Positions 23,598-33,153 of a stretch of 42,588 bases of DNA are shown piece by piece. The stretch's first letter is position 1. Each line of letters begins with the position of its first letter. A program made the position numbers and the translations under genes. Source of the DNA: Chloroflexota bacterium (GTDB lineage Bacteria; Chloroflexota; Anaerolineae; Anaerolineales; UBA11858); NCBI GenBank assembly GCA_018648225.1, contig JABGRQ010000087.1, positions 1 to 42,588 on the forward strand, written 5' to 3'. The notes under the pieces are model-generated. The model saw only the letters and a program-made list of their open reading frames with translations, ran no database searches and had not been told where the DNA came from.

Positions 23598-25916
23598 TTA
23601 CAACGCGGCCAGTAATTTTTGGTATTTTTCCTTTTCTGGAGGGTCTAGTTTGATCAGTTTGCTGATCATTTCAGCCGCTCCGGCCTTATCACCGGCATCC
23701 AATAGCAGTTCGCCAGCCGTATCATAGTGCTGAATGGACAATTCGGTTTGATGCGATATTTGGTATTGCGCCGCCAAACGGTAATGCAACATGGCATGAG
23801 CAGGTTGTTCTTCCAAAACATGATTCAGGAAAGTAATCACATCATCGGCGTGTTCGGTGTTCGACATCGTTTCAATATATCGATCAATGGACACCAGCGC
23901 CTGTTCCGATTCTTGAAGTTTGAATAATAAGCTTACCAGGCCATAATATGCTTTACCGTCATCTGGGTGCAATTCACAGATCTGTTTGTACAGTTGAACA
24001 GCCTGACGCCAATTTAAACTCTGGGTTTCAAGATCAGCAATGCGATGCCAGATACGCACCCGCCACTGATCGGGATTGGAAGATTGTGTTGCGAGATGTA
24101 AGGCTTCAGCGTAAGCTTTTCGGGTCTCATTGATTTCGGCCAAACTATAACGTACATCGGCCAGATTCAAGTACTCTATAATCGCATCATCATGTTGCCC
24201 CCAGGCAACGAGATGCTCGATCAATTGCACCCGCGAACCTACATCCATCGGCAACATTTCGACAACTCGCCGTAACATGGCAATCGTACGCTGTGATTCG
24301 CCACGCACACTATATGCACGCGCAACCACCATAAATTTTTGCGCCGCTTCGGCTAATAAATCTCTGGAAAGCAATAAATCACCCAATACAACGTGCAACG
24401 GCAAATAGGTTGGCGCTTGCTCAAGCGCAAATAAAACTTCTTCTAACGCCGCACCAATATGTCCGGCGCGGGCCATACTGCGCACTGTGCTCATAGCAAC
24501 CACCACATTACTGGAACTCGACTCCAGCAACATTTCTGCCAGGGGAATGGGCGGAGCGCTGCTATCCTGTTCACCGATTTGGCGGCGTGCGCTATTCAAA
24601 TGCTCACGCCAATTTGGACGCACCAATAGTTCAGCTACATTTTCACATAGCTTTTTCTGGCGTTGTTCATCCTTTTCGCTGGCGAAAATCTCAACAATGG
24701 GTTCATAAAGCTCGTGGAGTTCATCGGCCTGTGCCGGAGCAACAACTTCCGCATCTGCATAGCGCAAGGCTTCTAGGTAGCGCATAGCAGCCCGTTTATA
24801 TTTTTCGCGTTCATACCATATTCCACCCAAAATCAAGCGCGCACCTAACGAATAATCAATATTCGATACGGTTCTTTCCAAATAGCGCACGGCGCTCTCA
24901 TGACGCCCCGTTTTGGCTAACATACTCCCTAAACCAAAAAAGGCTGCCGGCGCATCCAACCCCGCTGAAATCGCCCCCTTCAACTCTTCAATTGCCTGTT
25001 CCGTATCACCCTGAGATTGTAAATTAACCACCTGACCAAGATGCAGCATAATTTTAGACTGATCGGCATTGTTCGAGAAAAGCGGCCCGGTACCCTTCAT
25101 GATCGCTTGCAATCCTTGCCGCTCAACTGGAGATGGGGCATCTTTTTTAGCCTGCTCAAAGAATAAACGCGCCAAATCGCTTAACGCCGTCTGGCGGGCT
25201 TCTTCGATGGGATCATCACTTTTTCGAATCGTATCAACTGGGGCGGACTCTTCGGCCCTGATCGGGGTGGGGAGTTTCCCAAAGAGGCCTGTTCCCCCCT
25301 TAGGGCGCGCCGGTTTAGGGAGCATAGTGCCCGCCCGTAACAACTCCAATGCCTGCTGTACCTCTTTACTCGCTGGATCCAGCTTCAAGGCACGATTTGC
25401 CGCGTCAAAGGCTTTTTCTCGCTGACCGGCATGTTGCAACAAACTGGCAACATGCAAAAACTCGCGGATAGCTTGCGGTTTTCGCCCCAATCGCTCATAA
25501 ACCAACGCCAGGCGGGAATGAGCCTGCAAATTCTGGGGGAATAATGCCACCGCGCGCGACCAGTTCTCGATGGCTTTTTCAGGGTTTTTCTCTTTCAGGT
25601 ATAACTCGGCCCCTCTCTCTGATAGCCGAGAAGCTTTTTCCAATTGCCCCAGACTTTCATACAGTGTCGCTGCTTTCTCCAAGGGCACTGGATCATCCTG
25701 CGCAATTTCGGCTGCCCGCAAGTAATATTTTAGCGCTTTGTCGTATTCCGACATATTCAGAAAGGCCAAAGCTAGATTCATTAGCGCTTTTGGATCTTCG
25801 TGTCTAGAATCCAACGCCTGGCTATAGAATGAAGCTGCGCGCTCCCATTCCTGATCCCAGGCTGCTGAGTGCCCTAAATTCATAGCTTGTTTATAGCGTT
25901 GATCGTCTGCGCTCAT
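23598..25916 (-). CDS. Tetratricopeptide-repeat protein
   Basis: About 772 aa made almost entirely of TPR-type helix pairs, e.g. DPKALMNLALAFLNMSEYDKA, LALVYERLGRKPQAIREF, PAAFFGLGSMLAKTGRHESA and KAYYGLVSLLFKLQESEQA. A Pro/Lys-rich unstructured stretch (about 200-240) separates two repeat blocks. No signal peptide is seen, so it is probably a cytoplasmic scaffold. ATG at 25,916 is preferred because GAGAA lies just upstream; GTG at 25,940 is the alternative. It follows polA by 44 nt on the same strand and ends at the strong terminator, so it is the last gene of the rho-polA run. Confidence 0.88.
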   Translation of the reverse strand: MSADDQRYKQAMNLGHSAAWDQEWERAASFYSQALDSRHEDPKALMNLALAFLNMSEYDKALKYYLRAAEIAQDDPVPLEKAATLYESLGQLEKASRLSERGAELYLKEKNPEKAIENWSRAVALFPQNLQAHSRLALVYERLGRKPQAIREFLHVASLLQHAGQREKAFDAANRALKLDPASKEVQQALELLRAGTMLPKPARPKGGTGLFGKLPTPIRAEESAPVDTIRKSDDPIEEARQTALSDLARLFFEQAKKDAPSPVERQGLQAIMKGTGPLFSNNADQSKIMLHLGQVVNLQSQGDTEQAIEELKGAISAGLDAPAAFFGLGSMLAKTGRHESAVRYLERTVSNIDYSLGARLILGGIWYEREKYKRAAMRYLEALRYADAEVVAPAQADELHELYEPIVEIFASEKDEQRQKKLCENVAELLVRPNWREHLNSARRQIGEQDSSAPPIPLAEMLLESSSSNVVVAMSTVRSMARAGHIGAALEEVLFALEQAPTYLPLHVVLGDLLLSRDLLAEAAQKFMVVARAYSVRGESQRTIAMLRRVVEMLPMDVGSRVQLIEHLVAWGQHDDAIIEYLNLADVRYSLAEINETRKAYAEALHLATQSSNPDQWRVRIWHRIADLETQSLNWRQAVQLYKQICELHPDDGKAYYGLVSLLFKLQESEQALVSIDRYIETMSNTEHADDVITFLNHVLEEQPAHAMLHYRLAAQYQISHQTELSIQHYDTAGELLLDAGDKAGAAEMISKLIKLDPPEKEKYQKLLAAL

Positions 25917-25960
25917 AAAATTCTCATTATTTGACTGCACAGGCTTGCGCCCGCAATAGG

Positions 25961-28771
25961 CTAAGGAGTTATCGAATTCGTTTCAAGAGGCTGCAACGTG
26001 CCCCAGTTCTTACCCACGCGTGCATCTGTTTTTAATGGAATATCGAGGGAGTAAGCGGCTTCCATGGCTTCACGCGCCATCGCGAAAACAACTTCAACAT
26101 CATCTTGCGAACATTCTAACACTAATTCATCATGAACCTGAAGCAACATGCGTGCTGAAAGATTCGCTCGTTTTAAAACGGCTGCCATCCGCAGCATGGC
26201 AATTTTCATAATATCGGCAGCAGTTCCCTGAATGGGAGCGTTAACCGCTTCACGTTCCTCGCGGTTGCGCGTCTGCTGGTTACGCACATTTTGTAAGCCC
26301 GGAAAATAACGCCGCCGCCCCAGCAGGGTTTCAACATAACCAGTTTGCGCAGCGGATGTGCGAATCGTATCCAGATAGCGCTTTACTCCCGGGAATTTCT
26401 CAAAATAGGCGCTGACAAAATTCTCAGCTTCCGCCAGAGTCAAATCGGTGGTGCGCGTCAACCCGAAGGGACTCATCCCGTAGATCAGGCCAAAGTTTAT
26501 CGCCTTGGCGTGGCGCCGCTGCGTAGAGGAAACTTCTGATAGGGGAACAGCATAGATCGCCGCGGCTGTAATCGCATGAATATCTTGCCCATTGCGGAAC
26601 GCAGCCAGCATGGCTTCATCCTGGGCCATGTGCGCCGCAATACGCAATTCCACTTGCGAATAATCAATCGCCAGCAGCACATTCCCCGGCGCTGCAATAA
26701 AAGCCTCACGCACGCGGCGGCCCAACTCGGTACGAATGGGGATATTTTGCAAATTGGGGTCGGATGAGGCAATGCGTCCGGTGCGCGCGCCAGTCTGATT
26801 ATAGGATGTATGCACGCGCCCGGTATGTGGATTCACCTGCTGAGGCAGGGCCTCCAAATAGGTTGAACGCAGCTTTGACAACTCGCGATATTCCAGGATC
26901 AAAGCCATCACCGGATGCCGATCGCGCAGGTATTCAAGCACCCCAGCCGCGGTGGAATAGTATCCGCTGGAAATGCGCCGCGAGCCTTCGGGAGGCGCAA
27001 TACCCAATCGATCAAACAAAGCCTCCGAAAGTTGCTTGGGAGAATTCAAGTTAAACGGTTGTCCCACCATCTGATAAATCTGTTCTGAAATTGTACTCAG
27101 ACGATTGTGCAACTCGCCAGACATAGCTTCTAAAAACGGAACATCCAACCCGATACCGGCCATCTCCATGCCTGCCAACACTTCTACCAGCGGCATTTCG
27201 ATCTCTGCAAATAAGTTTTCGGCCTGCGCGGCTTGGAGTCCTTCCTGAAGTTGAGGCATCAAGCGCAACACAACCACTGCATCATCGGCGGCATATTGAG
27301 CAGCATCTACAATCGACACTTCAGCCATGCTGCGTTGATTCTTTCCCTTGCCAATCAGGGTTTCAATCTCGGTCATCTGGTGGCCAAGGCGCACCCAGGC
27401 CAGCCGTTTCAAACCCAAATTACGCGAATCCGGATTGATCAGCCATTCAGCGATCATGCTATCGAAACTGAGCGGAGTCACGCGCAAACCATAGCGGGCC
27501 AACATCACATAATCGTATTTGATATTGTGTCCAATTTTCGCAATCTGTGGATTCGTCAACGCAGGCGTTAGCGCCGCGATCACATCGCCCAGCGCGAGCT
27601 GCCGCCCCTGAAGATGCCCCACCGGAATATAGTAGCCGTGGTTTTCATCCACCGCCAAAGAGATGCCCACCAAATCAGCCTGCATCTGGTCGGTTGAAGT
27701 CGTCTCCGTATCAAAGGCAATCACGGCAGCTTTTTCAAGCGCAGCCGCCAGCGATTGCAATAATTCGGGCGTATCTACTATTGTCATTTGCGAGAGCGCA
27801 GGACCGCTCTGCTGTGCGGTTGTCGGATGAACAGCATCGCCAAACAACGTCATTTGCTGTCCGGCGACGGGTACCGCATCGCCATAGCGCGCTTGCAGCG
27901 CATCGACACGATTGAGCAATGAACGGAACTCCAACTCGCGAAAAGCAGCGTGTACGGCTTGGGGGTTAAAATTCGCCGGGCGTGCTTTCTCCAGATTCAG
28001 GGCAATATCCAGATCCAGCACAATCGCGGCCAGTTTCTGGCTCAGATAGGCGTTTTCACGATCCAGCTCGAGCTTATTCCGCACCCCGGCTTTAAGTTCA
28101 TCGAGATGCGCGTAAATAGTATCGAGCGTATCATACTCGCTTAGGAGAACCGCGGCCGTTTTTGCGCCAATCCCTTTAACGCCAGGAATATTATCGGATG
28201 AATCGCCCATCAGGGCTTTCAAATCCATCACCTGGTCGGGGCGCACACCTAACTTTTCTACCACATCCGCGGCGAGATAATCTTTCGCGTCCGATAAAGA
28301 ACGCCCAGGCAAGTTGACAATTATGCGTTCATCCACCAATTGCAATAAATCACGATCGCCGGTAAAAATCTTCACCCCCAAACCTTGCGCTACGGCAATT
28401 TGAGCAACGCTGCCCAACACATCATCGGCTTCGTAGCCGGGCATTTCCAGGCGCGGAATATTGAAAGCGTCGACCAATTGGCGGATGCGCTCGATCTGAA
28501 TACGCAAATCATCGGGCATTTTCTCGCGCGTGGCTTTATAGTCGGGGTACAACTCATCACGGAAAGTTTTACCGGTGTCAAAAACCACCGCCAGATAATC
28601 GGGGTCTTCCTGCTCCAGAATGCGCAGCAGCACACTGGTAAATCCGTAAACGCCAGCCGTCGGCTCGCCAGAACTGGTGATCCAGCGGCTGTCGGCCTGT
28701 CCGCGCGTCAATGCAAAGTAGGCCCGATACGCCAGGGCATGACCATCAATGAGATATAAAATAGGGGGCAT
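25961..28771 (-). CDS. polA: DNA polymerase I
   Basis: A 936-aa repair and Okazaki-fragment polymerase. The 5'-nuclease domain covers about 1-295 (YLIDGHALAYRAY, GDRDLLQLV, GDSSDNIPGVKGIG). The 3'-5' exonuclease domain keeps its acids (D354 and E356 in FDTET, IGHNIKYDY, and YAADDA), so it should proofread. The polymerase domain has DYSQVELRIAAH, AKAINFGLIYGMSP and the QVHDELVLE palm motif. Between the first two domains, QMTLF at residues 306-310 matches the sliding-clamp-binding consensus. It starts 17 nt after the Y1-fold fusion gene; TATACA and TACAAT lie just before the ATG and could be an internal promoter. Confidence 0.97.
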   Translation of the reverse strand: MPPILYLIDGHALAYRAYFALTRGQADSRWITSSGEPTAGVYGFTSVLLRILEQEDPDYLAVVFDTGKTFRDELYPDYKATREKMPDDLRIQIERIRQLVDAFNIPRLEMPGYEADDVLGSVAQIAVAQGLGVKIFTGDRDLLQLVDERIIVNLPGRSLSDAKDYLAADVVEKLGVRPDQVMDLKALMGDSSDNIPGVKGIGAKTAAVLLSEYDTLDTIYAHLDELKAGVRNKLELDRENAYLSQKLAAIVLDLDIALNLEKARPANFNPQAVHAAFRELEFRSLLNRVDALQARYGDAVPVAGQQMTLFGDAVHPTTAQQSGPALSQMTIVDTPELLQSLAAALEKAAVIAFDTETTSTDQMQADLVGISLAVDENHGYYIPVGHLQGRQLALGDVIAALTPALTNPQIAKIGHNIKYDYVMLARYGLRVTPLSFDSMIAEWLINPDSRNLGLKRLAWVRLGHQMTEIETLIGKGKNQRSMAEVSIVDAAQYAADDAVVVLRLMPQLQEGLQAAQAENLFAEIEMPLVEVLAGMEMAGIGLDVPFLEAMSGELHNRLSTISEQIYQMVGQPFNLNSPKQLSEALFDRLGIAPPEGSRRISSGYYSTAAGVLEYLRDRHPVMALILEYRELSKLRSTYLEALPQQVNPHTGRVHTSYNQTGARTGRIASSDPNLQNIPIRTELGRRVREAFIAAPGNVLLAIDYSQVELRIAAHMAQDEAMLAAFRNGQDIHAITAAAIYAVPLSEVSSTQRRHAKAINFGLIYGMSPFGLTRTTDLTLAEAENFVSAYFEKFPGVKRYLDTIRTSAAQTGYVETLLGRRRYFPGLQNVRNQQTRNREEREAVNAPIQGTAADIMKIAMLRMAAVLKRANLSARMLLQVHDELVLECSQDDVEVVFAMAREAMEAAYSLDIPLKTDARVGKNWGTLQPLETNSITP

Positions 28772-28788
28772 GGGGATTGTATAAGAAA

Positions 28789-30480
28789 CTATTGCGCGCC
28801 CTGACGAGTGCGCACATTATTAATAAACTCTTGTACCATCTGGCGGGAAAATGGATCACGGCCATTGACGATCAAATAATCGGCCACCCAAAATTCGCCG
28901 GAGGGATTATCGCGTTCCAGACGCGGAATTTCTTTAAAGATACGTTGCGATATTTCCACGCGCAAATTATGCACCATCATCCCTGGGGATGCGTCCGGGG
29001 GCACAACCGCAATCCAATGCAAATAATCAGGTCGCACCGATAAATGCTCCAGCCGCCAGCCAAAGGCCATGCTCAATTGCCGCGTCCACTGGTTCAGATA
29101 CTCGGCCAAATCGCCCACCAAATGATGCTGCGGCAAACGCGGCACCAAAACACAGGCATAGGTGAGGTTATGCAGCGTAGCCGTTGGCGATTCAGGCGTA
29201 AATAGTATTCGGGCTGCTTCTCTTTCCATGACATCCACGGCAACATGGGCATCAGCTTCTGTTTTTGTGGGACGTGTATCTGCCAGCGAGAGCGGCGGAG
29301 GCGTCTCCAACGCTGCTTCCAGGCCCGAGGCTGGCGCGCCAACCCCAGGAGGCGGCACAACGGATTCCCCTGAAGGCGGGGGGGGCGAACTCGGAAGATT
29401 GGCTTCGTTACCAGGCGTCCACTCATACGCCGCGCCGCTCGGGGGCGTAGCGCTCAGGCTTTGTGCCGCAGCACCCACAGGGGTTGCGCCATCGGCAATG
29501 GGAATATCCATGCTCTTGAGCAGGTCTTCAAAGAAATTATGCCGCCCTTCGGCAATGTGACTCTCATCGGGCCGCCAATCAGAGGGGATACGCGGGAAAT
29601 CTTCGGCAGAATCAACCCCCGTGGTAAGAATATCTTCGAGGGCTGTATCCACTTCGGGCGCGTTCGCTTCATCCTGTGGGGGTTTAGATAATTGCCGGGC
29701 AAGGCTCCCCGCCTGAGTACGCATTTCCGTAAATGGAGTTTCAGCCTCGAAAACCAACGCCAGCACATAATCATCCCCCAGGCTGGTGGCATAGATCATA
29801 TATTCGCTATTAGTGGCTTCGAGGCGCGTAAAACGAGCCAGATCGCTGCCGCCATCGTGCGCCCAATAATGACCCACAAGGCGAGCCAGTTCTTCGGCTG
29901 CCGGTTGTGGCAACTGACCGGCATAGGCCCATAACAGGTCGCCGCGTGTGATAAGCGCCGCCTGCGCCGCCGATTGCAACGACAAGCGGGTTAGGTGCTG
30001 GGCCACCCGGTTGACATCTTGCAGCCATTCGGGGGCCGGGGCAGGATTTTTCTCACGATGGATGATAGCCGAAGTAAAAATGGCTTGGGGTTTGCCCTGA
30101 TGAGGTATATCGGTTGAGGCGCTATTCTCAACCAGGCTGGCCAGTGTGTCGAGTAAATTCGGCAAGTAAAACGGCATCGCCAGCCAGGCATCAACAACCG
30201 ATTCGTGGAGATCGTTCTGCGGGTCATTCGGCCCGGCGGGCATTCCCAGAATACGGATTTGGTTGCTTTCACCGCGCATATTGGCAATAAAGTCTACTGG
30301 ATCGGGCATGGCGCCAAAATCGACAATCGCCAGATGGTATTCTTCAGCGCGCGTATGCTCCATCCCTGCTTCGGCGCTCTCCACTAAATCAGCGCGATAG
30401 AGGCCTGTTTCACCCAGCGCCCGTTGCATTAACTCGCCGAGACTACGAATGGAGGTGACGATAAGAATTCGAACAGCCAT
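28789..30480 (-). CDS. Pseudo-receiver / roadblock-like / dead Y1-transposase-fold fusion protein
   Basis: A 563-aa protein with three modules. Residues 1-118 resemble a response-regulator receiver (RILIVTS..., D54, WLAMPF) but lack the acidic pair and the conserved lysine. Residues about 150-266 look roadblock/LC7-like. After a Pro/Gly-rich linker (about 340-400), residues 420-563 match the IS200/TnpA Y1 fold: YACVLVPR, LSMAFGWRLEHLSVRPDYLHW, the VVPPDASPGMMVHNLR region and FWVADYLIVNG. The usual HUH reads Y486-L-H488 and the usual helix tyrosine is F552. It therefore cannot be a normal transposase and looks domesticated. No transposon ends flank it. It lies just upstream of polA. Confidence 0.7.
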   Translation of the reverse strand: MAVRILIVTSIRSLGELMQRALGETGLYRADLVESAEAGMEHTRAEEYHLAIVDFGAMPDPVDFIANMRGESNQIRILGMPAGPNDPQNDLHESVVDAWLAMPFYLPNLLDTLASLVENSASTDIPHQGKPQAIFTSAIIHREKNPAPAPEWLQDVNRVAQHLTRLSLQSAAQAALITRGDLLWAYAGQLPQPAAEELARLVGHYWAHDGGSDLARFTRLEATNSEYMIYATSLGDDYVLALVFEAETPFTEMRTQAGSLARQLSKPPQDEANAPEVDTALEDILTTGVDSAEDFPRIPSDWRPDESHIAEGRHNFFEDLLKSMDIPIADGATPVGAAAQSLSATPPSGAAYEWTPGNEANLPSSPPPPSGESVVPPPGVGAPASGLEAALETPPPLSLADTRPTKTEADAHVAVDVMEREAARILFTPESPTATLHNLTYACVLVPRLPQHHLVGDLAEYLNQWTRQLSMAFGWRLEHLSVRPDYLHWIAVVPPDASPGMMVHNLRVEISQRIFKEIPRLERDNPSGEFWVADYLIVNGRDPFSRQMVQEFINNVRTRQGAQ

Positions 30481-30544
30481 AGTTAGAGTGTATCATAAAG
30501 GATATGCCGGGAATAGAGGGAGGGATTCCCTTCTCGGATGGCAT

Positions 30545-30736
30545 TTATTTTTTCGATACCAGCCCGCGCACCAATTCGGTAAATTCTTGCCACTCTTCTT
30601 CAAAGAAGTGGATGGTAACATTATTCAGTTCAAGCTGATATGTGGTTTCGCCATCGGGTTCTTCGGCAGCCCAAACGCTATAATTTTGGGTTTCGGCCAG
30701 GGTTGTGATTTTGGGTTCAGGGGTTTCAGAGGTCAT
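30545..30736 (-). CDS. Small acidic hypothetical protein
   Basis: A 63-aa ORF with a good ribosome-binding site (AAAGGA) before its ATG. The sequence is acidic, with a strand-rich middle (YSVWAAEEPDGETTYQLELN, then VTIHFF) and a C-terminal amphipathic helix (EEEWQEFTELVRGLVSK). No known motif is recognised. It sits between the LysM/M23 gene and the Y1-fold fusion gene on the same strand, 54 nt and 64 nt from them, and is probably cotranscribed. The look is that of a small regulatory or adaptor protein, but no function can be claimed. Confidence 0.65.
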   Translation of the reverse strand: MTSETPEPKITTLAETQNYSVWAAEEPDGETTYQLELNNVTIHFFEEEWQEFTELVRGLVSKK

Positions 30737-30790
30737 TTTTTTATCCTTTTTGATTGCACTGCTCAGGCGAATGCCTGCGCAGAAAATTCT

Positions 30791-31849
30791 TTAGGGTGCA
30801 GGAAGCACATACCAGGGATTGACAAAACCGCCATTAAGCCGAACTTCGAAATGAAGGTGCGGCCCGGTGGAATTGCCCGAACTGCCGCCAGAGCCAATGC
30901 GCTGGCCTTGTTGTACGCTCTGACCGCAGCTTACATCCACACTGTTCAGGTGAGCATACAAGGTTTGATAGCCATTGCCATGATCTACAGCGATGGTGTA
31001 GCCATAGCCCCCGGCGGCCCAGCCTGCAAACATAATCACTCCGGCATCGGAGGCCATAATGCGCTCACCAAGAATGGCGGCAATATCTATTGCCAGATGC
31101 CCAGACCAATAATCATTCCCGGTAAGTGTGTGGTTACTCGTCGGCCAGATGAATGCGCCGCTGCCATAGAGACCGTCGTATCCGCCGGAGCAAGTTCCGG
31201 CGCCATACATTCCGGTAGAAACGCCTGCCGCGCCGCGCGCCGGAACCGGTACAATCCATTGCTGAAATTCGCGCCTTCCGCCGGGGATCATAACCCACTG
31301 CTCCGAAGTGAGTTCCGGTGCGGTTAAATCCAGGCGATTCGCTGTCCAGGTGATGATCGCATCGGCGTAAACTTCAAATGTATTGGCAACCGATGCGAGG
31401 GTATCACCAGCTTGCACCTGATAAAACACCCCGTCGACGGGGGGGATTTTTAATACCATGCCTTCCGTAAGCGAGTGGGGGTCATCCTTAAGCACATCAT
31501 AGTTAGACCATAAGATTGTTTCGGGGGTGAGGTCATTAGCGGCGGCAATTGCAAATACTGAATCGCCCGCGCTAACGACATACTCCACAATTTCGGTGCG
31601 CGATCGGTTGGGGATGGTGGTTTTTAATGCCGCAATGCGCCGTAAAACGGGCGGCGCAACCGATTCCTCGAACGCAGGCAACGCGGCAACCCCGCTTGAT
31701 TTTGGCAGATCAACTATCGTTGGCTGTGGAAGCGCCCGCGCGCGGGGAACCGTAAAACGCTGCCAGCTCAGCAATATTGCAACGCCTACCACGGCGAAGG
31801 CAATAGCCCAAGTCAACCAATCGAGCCAGCCGCGCGGTTGTTTTTTCAT
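30791..31849 (-). CDS. LysM and M23 (LytM-type) metallopeptidase, membrane-anchored
   Basis: A 352-aa protein with an N-terminal membrane anchor (about residues 11-29). Two LysM domains (about 89-135 and 142-189) carry YVVSAGDSVFAIA and YQVQAGDTLASVA. The C-terminal M23 domain keeps all zinc and catalytic residues: H251 and D255 in GHLAIDI, H300 in YAHL, H333 in HLHFE. It should cut peptide bridges in the cell wall, or act as an envelope factor. It is 32 nt downstream of rho on the same strand. An active wall hydrolase fits a cell that still makes some peptidoglycan, which matters for the dead PBP in this window. Confidence 0.93.
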   Translation of the reverse strand: MKKQPRGWLDWLTWAIAFAVVGVAILLSWQRFTVPRARALPQPTIVDLPKSSGVAALPAFEESVAPPVLRRIAALKTTIPNRSRTEIVEYVVSAGDSVFAIAAANDLTPETILWSNYDVLKDDPHSLTEGMVLKIPPVDGVFYQVQAGDTLASVANTFEVYADAIITWTANRLDLTAPELTSEQWVMIPGGRREFQQWIVPVPARGAAGVSTGMYGAGTCSGGYDGLYGSGAFIWPTSNHTLTGNDYWSGHLAIDIAAILGERIMASDAGVIMFAGWAAGGYGYTIAVDHGNGYQTLYAHLNSVDVSCGQSVQQGQRIGSGGSSGNSTGPHLHFEVRLNGGFVNPWYVLPAP

Positions 31850-31881
31850 CTTTTGTAAAAATAGGGAAATGTCAGCCCGAA

Positions 31882-33153
31882 CTATTCGTTCAGCGACATC
31901 AGGAATTCTTGATTGTCGCTGGTATTCTTGAAGCGATCCAAAATAGCTTCTGTGGCTGTACCCGTATCCATCCCGGCTCCGTGCGGCGGCGAAGCAATCA
32001 TCTGATCGTACATACGGCGCATCAGCCAGACGCGGGGGGTAATATCTGGCCCCAACAGCAGTTCTTCACGGCGAGTCGACGAGCGATTAATATCAATCGC
32101 CGGGAAAATACGCCGTTCTTGCAACTGCCGCGAGAGATGCAATTCCATATTGCCAGTGCCCTTGAATTCCTCATAGACCACATCGTCCATGCGAGAGCCA
32201 GTATCGATCAAACAAGTTGCCACAATCGTCAGCGAACCGCCTTCTTCAATATTACGCGCCGCCCCAAAGAATCGCTTGGGCGGATACAACGCCGAAGGAT
32301 CAATACCACCCGAGAGCGTGCGTCCCGAAGGCTGCACCACCAGGTTATACGCCCGCGAAAGCCGCGTAATCGAATCCATGGCAATGAATACATCTCGCCC
32401 CACTTCAACCAGGCGTTTAGCGCGCTCAATCACCATCTCGGCCACGCGCACATGTGAAGAGACCGGCTCATCAAATGTAGACGAAATCACTTCGGCATCG
32501 ACAGAACGATCCATATCGGTGACTTCTTCGGGGCGCTCACCGATCAGGGCAACAATCAAATAAACTTCGGGATATTGATTCGAAATCGCATTGATCACAT
32601 TTTTCAGGATGGTAGTCTTCCCCGCTTTGGGTGGAGAGACGATCAAACCGCGCTGCCCGCGTCCCACAGGTGTAATCAGGTTAATCAAGCGCGTCGCCAA
32701 AAGGTTACGGTCGGTTTCAAGGTTGTAGCGTTGGTCGGGGAAAATCGGCGTCAGACGCTCAAAACGGGGTCGGCGCGCGGCTTCATCGGGATCCAGGCCG
32801 TTCACGCTTTCTACCTTGAGCAACCCGTAATGGCGCTCCGATTCACGCGGCGGGCGTACATGCCCCAAAATCATATCGCCGTTGCGTAATTTATAACGCC
32901 GAATCTGCGATTGGGAAACATAAACATCGTGCATACTGGGCTGATAATTATCCCAACGCAAAAAACCAATCCCCTCGCTCATAATCTCAAGGATACCGCC
33001 GCGCACTTCCAGACCTTCGCGCTCGGCTTCCGCCTGACGGATGAGCATAATCAGTTTTTCTTTTTTTAGTTGGGCAGCTCGGGGGATATCGAGTGAAATT
33101 GCAACTTTACGCAATTCGATAAGGGGTTGTTGTTCCAGTTCCTTTACATCCAT
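31882..33153 (-). CDS. rho: Transcription termination factor Rho
   Basis: A 423-aa hexameric RNA helicase that ends transcription. The N-terminal Rho_N helices (1-45) and the cold-shock-like RNA-binding domain with GFLRWDNYQPSMHDVYVS (about 62-79) are followed by the ATPase. Walker A PPKAGKTT is near residue 177, Walker B VFIAMDSITRLSRAYN near 255, and the Q-loop/R-loop segment with GTGNMELHLSRQL near 330. Length is normal without the long insert seen in Actinobacteria. It is the first gene of the long minus-strand run and is divergent from prfA. The ATG has no strong ribosome-binding site; TATAAG lies 13 nt before it. Confidence 0.97.
   Translation of the reverse strand: MDVKELEQQPLIELRKVAISLDIPRAAQLKKEKLIMLIRQAEAEREGLEVRGGILEIMSEGIGFLRWDNYQPSMHDVYVSQSQIRRYKLRNGDMILGHVRPPRESERHYGLLKVESVNGLDPDEAARRPRFERLTPIFPDQRYNLETDRNLLATRLINLITPVGRGQRGLIVSPPKAGKTTILKNVINAISNQYPEVYLIVALIGERPEEVTDMDRSVDAEVISSTFDEPVSSHVRVAEMVIERAKRLVEVGRDVFIAMDSITRLSRAYNLVVQPSGRTLSGGIDPSALYPPKRFFGAARNIEEGGSLTIVATCLIDTGSRMDDVVYEEFKGTGNMELHLSRQLQERRIFPAIDINRSSTRREELLLGPDITPRVWLMRRMYDQMIASPPHGAGMDTGTATEAILDRFKNTSDNQEFLMSLNE

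Noticed and set aside
28789-29220. An intact IS200/IS605 insertion
   Set aside because: The Y1-like domain is part of a longer protein, the catalytic residues are changed, and no TnpB gene or subterminal hairpin ends flank it.
30449-31327. A 292-codon plus-strand frame over the LysM/M23 gene
   Set aside because: The minus-strand frame has two LysM domains and a full M23 zinc site; the plus-strand frame shows no motif.
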